This document shows, in pieces, positions 40,265 to 50,763 of a DNA stretch of 64,000 nt. The notes under the pieces were generated by a model that did no database searches, had not been told where the DNA came from, and was given only the letters and a program-made list of their open reading frames with translations. Made by a program: the position numbers and the translations under genes. How positions within the stretch are numbered: position 1 is the first letter of the stretch; each line of letters begins with the position of its first letter. The stretch lies in NCBI GenBank assembly GCA_949358305.1, contig OX442314.1, positions 56,367,369 through 56,431,368 of the forward strand. Direction: 5' to 3'. This DNA is from Strigamia acuminata. Its lineage: Eukaryota > Arthropoda > Chilopoda > Geophilomorpha > Linotaeniidae.

Positions 40265-43102
40265 TTATTTAGGCAGCATGTCCGTTGAATGATCGTTGGG
40301 ATCTTTGTGCTCTGTGACGGTGCACAAAGGTCGGCCGGCGTTTGGTCCTGACCGGAAGCCAGGGTTGATGTGGAGCCACACTTGCTTGATGCGGTCCACA
40401 CCATCCCTTCGTCCAAAACCCATCTCGAAATACTCCTGCGGGTCTTGAGGCGTAATTCGAGCGAACACCAGGCGTTGATGCAGGATCCACGGCTGCTGTT
40501 CCTTGATGTGGTTTTCCAGCCACGCGAGGACTCGGTTGCATAAATCCTCGCTGTTCTGGAGAATCGTTTTCGTCGCGCTCGTTATGTAGCAAAAGGCGTA
40601 TAATGAGCGCAAACGTTGATAGGCGGTGAGGTGGGTGGCCATACTCGATCCCCTATCTCTTGGCGGCGAATCCTTTGGAGGAGGCGGCGGTGGCGGCGAC
40701 TTTTTGCAGATCGAGAGGGATCTGGATCTGCGCAAAGCCGGGGTGCGCGTCTTTGGTCTGGCACCGCAGGCCACAGGCACGACGAACTCGCGATCGTCGC
40801 TGTCGAGCCATTCCATCGGAGACGAGATGTTGCAACTCGGTGCCTCGGTTGCACGGGAAACACTCGACGTTGCCGTGATGGCAGCGTGGAGTGGAGCTGC
40901 GGATGACGGTGGTGCGCCAGCGGGACGGGCGGTAGCTCGTTCTGCTGCGCGTCGCTGCTTCAGCGCAGCCCATTCCTGCCGTAGTCGAATGGCGGATCCA
41001 GCCGGAGTTTCGCCAGTCGCCTCGGCTTGTTGCGTCAATTCGGCGAGCATCGTTGGAGGATCGGGGCGAACTGACTCCCAATCGTCCAGCAAGGCTCGTG
41101 GAAGCCCTAACGGCACGGTCCACAATCGAGTGGCGGCCGCCAGAGCAATCTGTGGGTCGGGAAAGACTCCTTGGAACAGGATTCGAAGCAGTCCCTCCGA
41201 CAATTTCCTGTTCATTTTCTGCAGCGTCCGTTGCAGTTGCTTGTCGGACTTGCACGACGCAAGCTCTCGGGCAAGCCATTGCCATTCCTTCTCTCCTTCG
41301 CGGATCTGAGCGAGTTGGTATTCGTCCAGATGCGCGAGGTACATCGTTTGGGCTGTCTCGGGAAACGATGAGAATCGCCTCCAGAGATCAGCGCACTCCT
41401 GTGCGGGAAATGGTTCTTGAGAGACGTATCCCTCAAAACGGATGACCGATGTCACGTGTGGCACGGGCACCGATGGGTCTGGTCGCATGTCGCTGGTGAC
41501 TGGACGGCAAGCGAACGGTAAAGAGGTTGTGACGTCTCCCTGACCGGCTTGCAATGCGGCGATGCGACGATCTTCCTTCGCTATCTCATCCGACCAGTCA
41601 ATCTGGCAGGAGGAGGTGGAAGCGCTAAGCTGAGAAGCGTTGGATCTTTCTTCGCGCGACGAGAGTGAACTCCTCGTGGAAGATTGGCGCGATTGCACTC
41701 GAGGTCGGCTTCGGGATGTGGGTCTCGACACGGACTTCGAATGTCTTTTTGGCGGCGTCGACTCGCGTCGGTGATGCGAGCGATGACGAGCCTTCTGGAG
41801 TGGAGGTAACCCTCCAATGGCGCCTTCCCCCGACGACTGTGTTGGGGAGGAGCGACGGCCACTGTAGGGCGACCTCGATGATCGTGACCTCGACGTGGAG
41901 CGCGGTGGCACCACGTGGATGGTGGAAGCGACCTGTACCCGGGGCTCAGGCTCTGGATACGGGTTTGGCACAAAATCAGCATGGAAACATCCGCCCATGG
42001 CTAGTTGATGCATTTCCGACTGGCATGTCGGCACCCAACGTTTCTTTCCGTCCGTTGTTACACGGAAAGATTCGTGGTAGAGGCGCACAACCTCGGCTTT
42101 GGTTTGGTCCAAGCGTTGGAAAATGTCCTCTAGAATCTGTCGACGCTCCCACGCAGGAGCGTTGAAGTAACGGCGATGGTCTCGCGTTTCTTGATTGATC
42201 ACTGTGAAGGCGAAGTCAAGCAACACGTTTCGCAGTGGTCCGAAGGTATCGCGCTTCATTGCCCACTCGAGGGCGTCGCGATGACCGAATCCATCGATTA
42301 AATAGGCGATCCGAAACTTCGTTCCCCATCGCTTGTTTAAGGCCTTGGAGAACTTGTGTGGGCCGCCCAAAACGTCAGTCGTCCTTTAGACTTTATGATT
42401 TCTGGCGGCAATGCATGTCGCCAGACACCAGGAGCTGTTGGAACATCGGGGTGCAGTTCGAGATGCGTCTCCCGAAGCTGGATGATCTGTAAAATATTCG
42501 AAGAAATAATTAAAATCCATTTTTTCGTTAAAATTAATTATTTCCGAATTTTCAGTGAATAAAATCACGGGTGAGATTTCATTTGACAGTTTAGATTCGT
42601 TAAATTTTTCAAAATGTTTGAAAAATCGTGAAAAACGTTGTTTCCGACGGCTATGTTTCAGTGTTTGGAGCGTTGCCGTAGCAACGCCTCAAAAATGAGA
42701 CACAGCGCCATCTGATGATAAAAATGGCGGCGCCTTCTTGCGAAGGCGTTACCAACGAACTTTTCGCTTTTTCCGAGTGAAAATGCACTTTTAATTACTT
42801 TTCATGACTGAAAGGCAATTTTATTTTAATTTATTTACCCGGTCGTGTCTCTGTGCACGAGTTTCGCCGTTTGGATCGGCGAATAGGCCTCCTCGAAGTT
42901 GTGGTCGGGGCGGCGCGACTGGCAAACGGGCAGCAGCGTCGGCCAGAGCGGCTTGAGCTTCGGCGGACGCTTCGGCGGACTCTTCGGTGACATCCACGGA
43001 TGTATTCGAAGTATTTGCGGAACCAAGCAGCGTCGAATTTGTTTCTAATTCGAGGCTGTTGGCGCCGGCTTCGCTTCCTTCTTTCGGTTCCTCTCCTTCC
43101 AT
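40265..43102 (-). pseudogene. gypsy B ORF3, interrupted by an intron-like block and a 1-base deletion
   Basis: The N-terminal exon-like part runs 43102-42839; the rest runs 42486-40265. The codon that is TAG in copy A is TCG here, so the long C-terminal frame (701 codons from 42370) is open. One base is missing near 42359 (TGTGTGGGCC versus TGTGTCGGGCC in A), which shifts the frame between the two parts even if the block at 42487-42838 is spliced out. Features of the protein are as described for copy A. Whether the missing base is real or a sequencing error cannot be told here. Confidence 0.8.
42487..42838 (-). other. 352-bp GT...AG intron-like block in gypsy B ORF3
   Basis: On the coding strand the block begins GTAAATAAATTAAAAT and ends TTCTTCGAATATTTTACAG. 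It sits exactly between codons CGG and ATC (phase 0). Copy A has these codons adjacent, so the block is cleanly absent there. Its length is not a multiple of 3 and it contains stops, so ORF3 needs its removal. It includes two compact hairpins: GCGTTGC/GCAACGC around 42671-42688, and CGCCTTC/GAAGGCG around 42731-42748. There is no target duplication beyond ambiguous single bases. Either copy A came from spliced RNA, or B gained an intron. Confidence 0.85.
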
Positions 43103-43310
43103 TTGAACGACTAATCCAAATGGAAAGAAAAACGAAAATTAATTTATTAGTTTTTCTTTGGAAAATTCCAAAGAAAAAACTACTTACAATTGAAGATTCG
43201 GGAGAATTTATCCAGTTGTTTCGCTTTTGGTTTTTCGGAGATGAGCACTTAGCACACGTGTGAGATCGAAGTGAACTCAGACGCGAAGTGATTAGTTCAA
43301 ATACCGGAAG

Positions 43311-46300
43311 TTACGTTTGGGTAACGTCGCTGTTAGCGACGTCATCCAATCTCATTGGTTGATTGGTTACCTTAGGGCTCGAGGAATTGCTCCTGACGTC
43401 ATAAGGCTGATCCCTGGATCTCGAGGTTATCGAGGGGAGAAGACACATGTTGTTTTTTCCTCTCGGTTTACGAGTCCGAAGATTATATCTCTTTGTCGGC
43501 GAGGGATTTATTGTATTTAAATCGCCGTCTTCATTGTCATCGGAGACTGAGTCAGATGAGTCTTTTATTTCAGATGTTTTTTGTTTCTTTTCTAAAAACA
43601 CCTTTTTATTTAATTTTTTAGCAATTTCAAGCTTTTTGAAACTGTCACGAAGTTCAACGTCGTTATTCACGAGGTCTGACTCCATTTGTGGTTTGGATGA
43701 ATTATCGACAGGTATTTTCTTTAATTCATCGTCATCTAACGTATTAATTATATTTTCGGTCTTTTGACCGACTTCTTCGCCTTCTAACCATACTTCCTGA
43801 TCGAAACTCAGGAAATACGGAGTTAATTCAGACGAATGGACAGCTGGAAATATTTCGTTATTTTCTAGCTTTCTCAATTCTACGGATCCTCCCTGTAATA
43901 CTTTGGTTATTACATATGGTCCTGTTCTTTTATCAGCGATGCCAGCTGCAATGCCGCGGGCAGCGCTCGACAAAACATGAGAATCTCTCCAAACTAAATC
44001 GTTTAATTTAAAATTGGAGAACTTCTCACCTTCTTTCTTAAGATTTACTCGTCTACGCAAATCTAACACGTGTGACATCATGTGCTGATATGTTTCGGCG
44101 ATAACGGCTTCTAATTTTTGCACGTATAAATGTGGGTTTTTTGGATCTACGACCAAAATTCCTTCAGGTATTCTTGGATCCCAAGGTACTCTGAGTTCGC
44201 GAAAAAAGTTAAGAAATGCGGGAGAGAAGTCTCTTCCTCTCGTCACCGTAGTTCTCAAACTAAATGCAAATTCACGCAAATATTCGTCCCATTTGGAATG
44301 AATAGATGAATAAATTGCAACCAAATATTTGATGTCACGGTTAACCCTTTCAACCGGGTTAGCTTGTGGGTGATACGTTGAAGTTGGTGTTGGAACCATC
44401 TTGAACTTTTCACAAAATTTTTTAAAGACTTGGGCACGAAATTGCGGGCCGTTGTCAGAAATAATTTTACGAGGGAATCCCATGCTCATGGAAAGGTGAT
44501 AAATACAATTTGCTACTTTTCCAGCAGTGGGGTTACACATTGGATATAATTCTGGCCAATGAGTTGCCACGTCAAGTATGACTAAAATATGTGTGTTGTT
44601 TTTGCGCGTCCGAGGTTTCGGGCCGGTCAAATCAACACTTAGGCAGTCAAATGGGCTGTAAGGACCCATTTGCGCTGCTTCAATTTGTCCTTTCGTTCGA
44701 GGCTTGCAAGCTTGGCAACGCTCACAATGTCGAATGAATCTCGTAATGTCCGATTTCATGCCTTTCCAGGTATAAATTCGGCGTGCTCGATAAAGAGTCC
44801 TTGCAATTCCTGGGTGGCCAGAAAGTGGGTGGCCATGCATTAGCCAAATAATTTTATACTTCAATGTCTGAGGTACAAAAACTTTGAGTGCTCTCCCATC
44901 CTCCCCCAATTCATCAGACATTGTGGGATGAAATTGCATTAATAAGTCATCTTCAATTAAGAAGGTGGTTGCGTGTTTTCTATATTGTTTCCTCTGGAGT
45001 CGCGTTGTGACGTCAGGCGGAAATTGATTACAATTTAAAAAATTACGCATCAATTGGCAAACTTTATCTTCTTTTTGGGCCTTGATTATGTCTTCCCTTG
45101 TGGGAGGTTCACAATCAAGACGCTCTACAATTTTGGCGACAAATGCTTTTATTAAAACATTTGACGAAGGAACTTGGAATTTCCTTGAAATTTGCGCTCT
45201 TATGACGTCATCTGATTCCTCAGAGGGGTCATAGATTTTAGTCCAATAGTTGACGAATTCGTGATCTTCCTTTTCCTCCAGCGTGGAGACAGGAAGCTCA
45301 TGAAATTTTCCCATTTTCCAATTTCGTTGTGGTGATGGACAGTAAGATAATAATTCATCATTATCTCCATCATCTTCAGGATTTTCCGGTTTATCAATCG
45401 GTGATCTGGATAAAGCATCCGCTAAAACATTTAGTGGACCTTTAATATATTGTATTTCGAAAGAGTAGCGCATTAGCTCCATTTGCCAACGTGCTAACCT
45501 TCCGGCAGGTTCGTCTAACTGCATCAACCATTTTAGTGCTTGATGGTCAGTCCTTACTATGAATGTTGTAAATTCCAAGTAATGTCGAAATTTACGTAAT
45601 GCCCAGATTACCGCTAGGCACTCCAATTCTGTGGCGCTGTAATTTATCTCAGCAGGTTGCAAACTTCTGCTGGCATAAACACAAGGCACTTCTATATTTT
45701 GATCATCGATTTCCCTCATTTGCATAAGCGCGGCGCCAAGTCCTTTTCTGCTGGCGTCGGTATGCACAATAAATGGTTCTGTCAAATCAGGCATGGCCAT
45801 TGTTTCTGCATTTGTTAAAGCATCTTTTATTTGATTAAAAGCTTCTTGATGAATTTCTGACCAAATAAATTCCACATCCTTTTTGAGTAAAGGACGCAGA
45901 GGTTCTGTCATTACTGCAAGATTTTTAAGTAATCGGTGAAAAAAGTTCACCATTCCCAAAAATCTTTGCAACTCTTTCAAATTCGAAGGAGCTGGCATTT
46001 CTTTAATAGCTGCGACTTTTTTAGGGTCGACACTAACTCCTTGAACACTTAACTTGTAACCAAGAAAAGTTAATTCCTTTCTGCCAAATTTTGATTTTTC
46101 TGGATGAACATGAAGATTTGCATTTTCAAGTTTACTCAGGATTTCTTCCAGATGAATCATGTGTTCTTCAAAATTTTTTGATATAATAATTATATCATCG
46201 AGGTATGCCCATGCGAATTTTCGATAGGCGTCCCCCAAAATTTTTTCTATCAACTTTTGGAAAGTTGACGGCGCATTTACGAGACCAAAGGGCATGACTC

Positions 46301-47786
46301 GAAATTGAAGTCGACCCAAAGGGCTCCAAAACGCAGTTTTAGCACGGTCATTCGGATGAACCTCTATTTGCCAATAGCCTTTTGACAAATCTATCGTTGT
46401 GACCCATTCAAATCTTCCGAGTTCTCGCAAGATTTCCTCAATGCTCGGCATTTGAGGAGGATCGTATAATGTATGCGCATTGAGTGGTCTAAAATCAATG
46501 CAGAGTCTCGGATCACAATCCGGACGCATCACTAGAACTATTCGCATTCCATAGTCTCCAGTGGCTTGTTCAACGTATCCATTATCCAACATGTCTTGAC
46601 AGATTTGACGGATAATTTCACGTTTCTGTGGATTTACGCTTTTAAACGGAACTCTAATTGGAACTTTAGTGTCCAGTTTAATTTCATGCCTAACGAGGTG
46701 TGTTCTACCTGGTCGGCGTGATAAAATCTTTTCATGTTTCTTTAATACTCTTTCAAGCATTAAATTATTTTCCATCGACAAATTAGCGTCGCTAACAAGT
46801 CTTTGTACTATATTTTCTTCATCGGCAACTTTAGCTTGACATGCAGTGGCGGAACCAGCTTTCATGTGATTTGCTTTAATAAAGTCGCGTTTCATGATTT
46901 CTTCGGGTGGATCAAGAAACTCTTGATAACGATCAAGAATCGCTTGAGGAACAAAAGGTAAATCTTCTTTCAAAGACTTGACAAAATTCCAAGACATTGT
47001 CTTAGGATTTGGTTGTATGTTGAGTCGATTCATAAAATCACATCCTAATAAAACAATAGGATATTTATTTCTTAAAATTATGAATGGATGACTTAACATC
47101 CCGTGAGTCCACGCAAAAGAAAGTAGGAGAGTTCCTTCAGGGACTACATCTTCGGAAGCAGTCGTAACTCTCACATCCGGTCCAATTGGTCGAATTTCAT
47201 CTTCCAGTTTCAGTGAAATTACTACGGAGTAGGCCATGAAGCTTCGATTAGCTCCAGAGTCTAACATCCCTGTTATCATACCGTTTGCCGTCTGCAATCG
47301 AATCGTCGGCAAATCATTGCTGTTTGGTATGTCCGCGTACTTGCATTTAAAACGTCGCGGTGGTTTAATTTCTATCGGCGGATCCAATGGTAATTCGTCC
47401 AATAAATCATTAGTGACTAACGTTGTAGCCATCAATTTTTTAATGCAATCGTCAAGACCAGGTAAATCAATTTTATCTGACCTTTCAACAATTTCAGGTG
47501 TTGGCCTAGCTTTTTCATCTAGTAAAGTAACAGCATCTTTTATTTTAGATTCCCAATTAACTTTTAATTGTTGAACTTTTTCTTTAAAAAATTCTTCAGT
47601 GATGTTTTCATTTTGCAGTACAAGCCTTAAACTGGAAACATCAATTTTTGGAAATATTAAATTATTTTCTAATTCTAATTTAATCTGTTTATTTAAAAAT
47701 TCATCTAAAATTTGAGATGGTGTTAGTTCGTTTTCCGAGGCGGTAGGCGTCGCATCCACTAGACCGTCTGGATGCGCGCTTACAAG
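43311..47786 (-). CDS. pol: gypsy B Pol: protease, reverse transcriptase, RNase H, integrase
   Basis: Same length and domain layout as the copy A Pol; active-site motifs DSGA, YLDD and the integrase D,D,E residues are all present. Only a few substitutions separate the two copies (for example ITKFIRH in A is ITRFIRH in B). It is entered by -1 frameshift at 47786. No stop or frameshift is seen. Confidence 0.96.
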   Translation of the reverse strand, partial: LVSAHPDGLVDATPTASENELTPSQILDEFLNKQIKLELENNLIFPKIDVSSLRLVLQNENITEEFFKEKVQQLKVNWESKIKDAVTLLDEKARPTPEIVERSDKIDLPGLDDCIKKLMATTLVTNDLLDELPLDPPIEIKPPRRFKCKYADIPNSNDLPTIRLQTANGMITGMLDSGANRSFMAYSVVISLKLEDEIRPIGPDVRVTTASEDVVPEGTLLLSFAWTHGMLSHPFIILRNKYPIVLLGCDFMNRLNIQPNPKTMSWNFVKSLKEDLPFVPQAILDRYQEFLDPPEEIMKRDFIKANHMKAGSATACQAKVADEENIVQRLVSDANLSMENNLMLERVLKKHEKILSRRPGRTHLVRHEIKLDTKVPIRVPFKSVNPQKREIIRQICQDMLDNGYVEQATGDYGMRIVLVMRPDCDPRLCIDFRPLNAHTLYDPPQMPSIEEILRELGRFEWVTTIDLSKGYWQIEVHPNDRAKTAFWSPLGRLQFRVMPFGLVNAPSTFQKLIEKILGDAYRKFAWAYLDDIIIISKNFEEHMIHLEEILSKLENANLHVHPEKSKFGRKELTFLGYKLSVQGVSVDPKKVAAIKEMPAPSNLKELQRFLGMVNFFHRLLKNLAVMTEPLRPLLKKDVEFIWSEIHQEAFNQIKDALTNAETMAMPDLTEPFIVHTDASRKGLGAALMQMREIDDQNIEVPCVYASRSLQPAEINYSATELECLAVIWALRKFRHYLEFTTFIVRTDHQALKWLMQLDEPAGRLARWQMELMRYSFEIQYIKGPLNVLADALSRSPIDKPENPEDDGDNDELLSYCPSPQRNWKMGKFHELPVSTLEEKEDHEFVNYWTKIYDPSEESDDVIRAQISRKFQVPSSNVLIKAFVAKIVERLDCEPPTREDIIKAQKEDKVCQLMRNFLNCNQFPPDVTTRLQRKQYRKHATTFLIEDDLLMQFHPTMSDELGEDGRALKVFVPQTLKYKIIWLMHGHPLSGHPGIARTLYRARRIYTWKGMKSDITRFIRHCERCQACKPRTKGQIEAAQMGPYSPFDCLSVDLTGPKPRTRKNNTHILVILDVATHWPELYPMCNPTAGKVANCIYHLSMSMGFPRKIISDNGPQFRAQVFKKFCEKFKMVPTPTSTYHPQANPVERVNRDIKYLVAIYSSIHSKWDEYLREFAFSLRTTVTRGRDFSPAFLNFFRELRVPWDPRIPEGILVVDPKNPHLYVQKLEAVIAETYQHMMSHVLDLRRRVNLKKEGEKFSNFKLNDLVWRDSHVLSSAARGIAAGIADKRTGPYVITKVLQGGSVELRKLENNEIFPAVHSSELTPYFLSFDQEVWLEGEEVGQKTENIINTLDDDELKKIPVDNSSKPQMESDLVNNDVELRDSFKKLEIAKKLNKKVFLEKKQKTSEIKDSSDSVSDDNEDGDLNTINPSPTKRYNLRTRKPRGKNNMCLLPSITSRSRDQPYDVRSNSSSPKVTNQPMRLDDVANSDVTQT

Positions 47787-47792
47787 TTTTTT
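47747..47792 (-). promoter_or_regulatory. gypsy B gag-pol -1 frameshift signal
   Basis: Identical to the copy A signal: slippery A AAA AAC at 47792-47786, 6-base spacer, then the bulged hairpin (GCG-CGCATCCA with TGGATGCG-A-CGC). Confidence 0.88.
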
Positions 47793-50671
47793 AGAAGTTC
47801 GCCGATTGATTTCATCGATTTTTCGAACTCTTCCAAAATCTTGTCTTTGCTCGATTTTCTGTCAGGACATTCTTTAGCCCAATGTCCTAATTTTTTACAA
47901 ATATTACACGGGTCAGTAGCAGGCGATTTCGCGACTTTTGGCGAAGGCGAACTTGAACGTTTGGCTTCGTCCTTTTTAGGGGTCGGCGACTTCGGTCTAC
48001 TGAGCGCGTCTGTCTTTGGTGAACCAAAAGTAACGTTTTTAGGCGCCATCTTTGGTCCAAATTTTCGAGCTACTGCGTTATTACGGGCTAATAAAGCAGC
48101 TGCAGCCTCGCTTTCTGGTTCCGAGTCAGATTTCTCTGGTTCAGAAACAGTTTCCATTTCTGTCACTTCAGCTAAGTGAGCTTTAGGGGTTGGATGTGGA
48201 TTTTTCCCATCCGATCCCTTTTTAGATTCCTTAGCAGTCTCTGCCAAAAAATCTCCTCGTTTTGGGGGTTGCAAAAGAGGGGTGTTAGCAAAACGTGTGT
48301 CTTTTGCCAACTCCTTTCTCCGTTGCTGTCGCTTAGCGTACGCAACTTTTTCATCAGCTGGTAGATAAGCTTTATAATTTTCATCAATCCTTATCTGATT
48401 GGCTCGCATAAATTTGGCTAATTCAGCGAAACCACCCGGATAAGGTGCTCGTACTGAAAGTAGAACATTTTTTGAATAATCTGTCAATCCACGTCGGAAT
48501 TGACGATCAATGGCTGCATCTCCCATCGTATAAGGGAGAGTGACCAATAAATCCTCAGTCCTTCTTAAATAAGAGCGAAGACTTTCGCCTTTATTTTGAG
48601 AAAGATTATCCCACATTTGTAATAAGTCTTCACTTGACTCTCCATACTCAGTCATGAATTCTTCTACAAAGTGGTTCCAATTTTGAAATTGTTTAGAATA
48701 AAACCATTTCTCAGCTCGATCTATAAGAGCTTTAGGTACTACTCTTTTCAAAGCAGTGTGACATGCAATGCCATTCAACCTTGAAATTCGTAAAACTTCA
48801 TCTAAAAGAGTGGATCCAGCTTCCCATTCTCCATCGAATAAAGCGGGTTTGATGTGATCCCATCTAATAGTTCTTTCATCAACTAGATCGTGAGTCCAGT
48901 TGTTGGCAGTGTATTGTGCAATTTTTTGTCGTAATGCAATGTCAGCATTATCGGCAGTAGCGTCAGATCGATCGGAAGATCGACGATCAGCTAATAATCG
49001 ATCAATTTCTTCAGCGGTGTAATAATGTGTATTACGCCGAGAAGAATGGCCTCGATGTCGACGTCGATGAGATCGATGTCGATTATCGCGTTCTTGTTGC
49101 GCATTCACATCAGAATCCGACCTTGAATCAGATTGTGAATTTGAAGGCGTGTTAAAATGTGGTGTTTCAGGTGGGTCGGGTGGGTCGCCGTCATCGTCTG
49201 GCGGTCGACGTCCACCTCCAGGTGGTCCATCTCCATGTCCATCTGGATTTCCTCCATCTGGTGGATTTCTCCGATACTGTCCCCCACCTGGTGGGCTTTC
49301 ATGTCCGTCGGGTGGTTCGCGTGCTGGATTCGTGTCTCGTCGACTTCTTTTCGACGAGTCTTGCTGTTGAGCCAGTGGTATCGTTTGAGTAACATGAATA
49401 CCAGTTTCATGCCGCCTATTTCGATCGTCTACCATCCCCAACAGTCGGTCACTGTTGTGAAAAATAGGATTTCGATTACCAGGAAGTGGATTGCGATCAG
49501 CTCTCCTTTCCTCGGAATCTGAAGGACGTTTTCTTTTTGAGCGATGGCGGCGACGCGAACGTTGGTCGTCATCACTCGATAATCCAGATTGGCTACTTAA
49601 CTCTGAAACAACGGAAATTGTTATTGTTTCGGGAGTCAAAATAGGGACAGTTGGCGCAGCCATTTCTGGTTGTACCAATTGGTCAGTATAATTCCTTGCT
49701 TGCAAATGATCTTTCATTTCTGCAAGCTCCTCTTGAGCGCGCAACAAATCAGCTCGGAGAATTTCATTCTCATTTATTTGATTTTGCGATTCTTCTTGTA
49801 ATCGCTTAGCAGGGCCGCTAGACTTGACTTGTCCGCTCGTACTGGGTTGATCCAGAGAGTGGAAAATCTCGTCTTCGCGCTTAGCTATTTTGCTTTCGCG
49901 AGTACGCTGTGTTTTAGCACGTGTGTCTAATTCAGCAGCATATCTCACTAGTTGATTATGATTGCGTTGGTAGTGGTCTGCCAAATCAATCAGTTCTTTA
50001 TTTTTCTGCTCCAGTTTACTTTTGGTAAGCTCGAGCTGTCTTCGCGCCTCTTGGTGTGAGCGAATTGAAAGTTCATTTCTAGCGTTCATTTTAGAAAGAT
50101 TTTCCACTTCACCTTTTAATCGGTATTCTCTAGCTTTTTGGGCTAGAAATTCTTCATTTTGTCGATTGAGTTCCATGTGTTGAAGCTCAACCTCAGCTTT
50201 TTGTTGTTGAAGCTCTGCTTCTTTCCGTTCCATTTCAAATTTTAAATTTGAAACGGCTCGGTCAGTGTGAAGTCGTATCATGGCGCGATGAATCTCTTCC
50301 ACCGTCATGTCGTCCGTTATTTGGGCGCCATCCTGGCGTGCTTGATTTCTCAAAGCATCCAGCATGGTCATGCGAGGAGGTGATTCGTGAGACGATTCAC
50401 TTTCCATTTCACGTAACGTATTTTCCACTTCCTCCAGTGGAAGTGGCGGGAGTTCTTGGTCGTTAGAACTCGCACTTGAAGCGCTTAATGCTCTAGCAAC
50501 TTCATTTTCAGCATCCTTAAGTTGTTTCGGATCTGGAACTAGTGTTATTTCCTCGGAAATAATTTTCTCCATAAGCATTTCAGGCTCGAGAGCCGGCAAA
50601 ACCGTCGCTGCTCGTTTCTGAGTGCTTGGTCGACCTCGCTGTCGTTTTACAATTTGCATTGGCGTCGCCAT
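47780..50671 (-). CDS. gag: gypsy B Gag (963 aa)
   Basis: Same start, length and layout as the copy A Gag: N-terminal coiled coil, SR- and Pro/Gly-rich middle, Gag fold, and the CCHC knuckle CNICKKLGHWAKEC near the end. Substitutions relative to A are few (for example EEITLVPD versus EEITPVPD near residue 45, and GEVENLSK versus GEVEDLSK). Open throughout. Confidence 0.95.
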   Translation of the reverse strand: MATPMQIVKRQRGRPSTQKRAATVLPALEPEMLMEKIISEEITLVPDPKQLKDAENEVARALSASSASSNDQELPPLPLEEVENTLREMESESSHESPPRMTMLDALRNQARQDGAQITDDMTVEEIHRAMIRLHTDRAVSNLKFEMERKEAELQQQKAEVELQHMELNRQNEEFLAQKAREYRLKGEVENLSKMNARNELSIRSHQEARRQLELTKSKLEQKNKELIDLADHYQRNHNQLVRYAAELDTRAKTQRTRESKIAKREDEIFHSLDQPSTSGQVKSSGPAKRLQEESQNQINENEILRADLLRAQEELAEMKDHLQARNYTDQLVQPEMAAPTVPILTPETITISVVSELSSQSGLSSDDDQRSRRRHRSKRKRPSDSEERRADRNPLPGNRNPIFHNSDRLLGMVDDRNRRHETGIHVTQTIPLAQQQDSSKRSRRDTNPAREPPDGHESPPGGGQYRRNPPDGGNPDGHGDGPPGGGRRPPDDDGDPPDPPETPHFNTPSNSQSDSRSDSDVNAQQERDNRHRSHRRRHRGHSSRRNTHYYTAEEIDRLLADRRSSDRSDATADNADIALRQKIAQYTANNWTHDLVDERTIRWDHIKPALFDGEWEAGSTLLDEVLRISRLNGIACHTALKRVVPKALIDRAEKWFYSKQFQNWNHFVEEFMTEYGESSEDLLQMWDNLSQNKGESLRSYLRRTEDLLVTLPYTMGDAAIDRQFRRGLTDYSKNVLLSVRAPYPGGFAELAKFMRANQIRIDENYKAYLPADEKVAYAKRQQRRKELAKDTRFANTPLLQPPKRGDFLAETAKESKKGSDGKNPHPTPKAHLAEVTEMETVSEPEKSDSEPESEAAAALLARNNAVARKFGPKMAPKNVTFGSPKTDALSRPKSPTPKKDEAKRSSSPSPKVAKSPATDPCNICKKLGHWAKECPDRKSSKDKILEEFEKSMKSIGELLKNL

Positions 50672-50743
50672 TTTGTCAAATTGAAAAAGAACAATGGAAA
50701 TAAAGGATTTTTTCGCAAAAATCGGATTTTAACAATCAAAACT

Positions 50744-50761
50744 ATCCCGGACGGGCCCCCA
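50744..50761 (-). promoter_or_regulatory. gypsy B primer binding site, tRNA-Pro
   Basis: The coding strand reads TGGGGGCCCGTCCGGGAT, 17 of 18 bases matching the tRNA-Pro primer site, two bases inside the 5' LTR. Confidence 0.8.
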
Positions 50762-50763
50762 AG

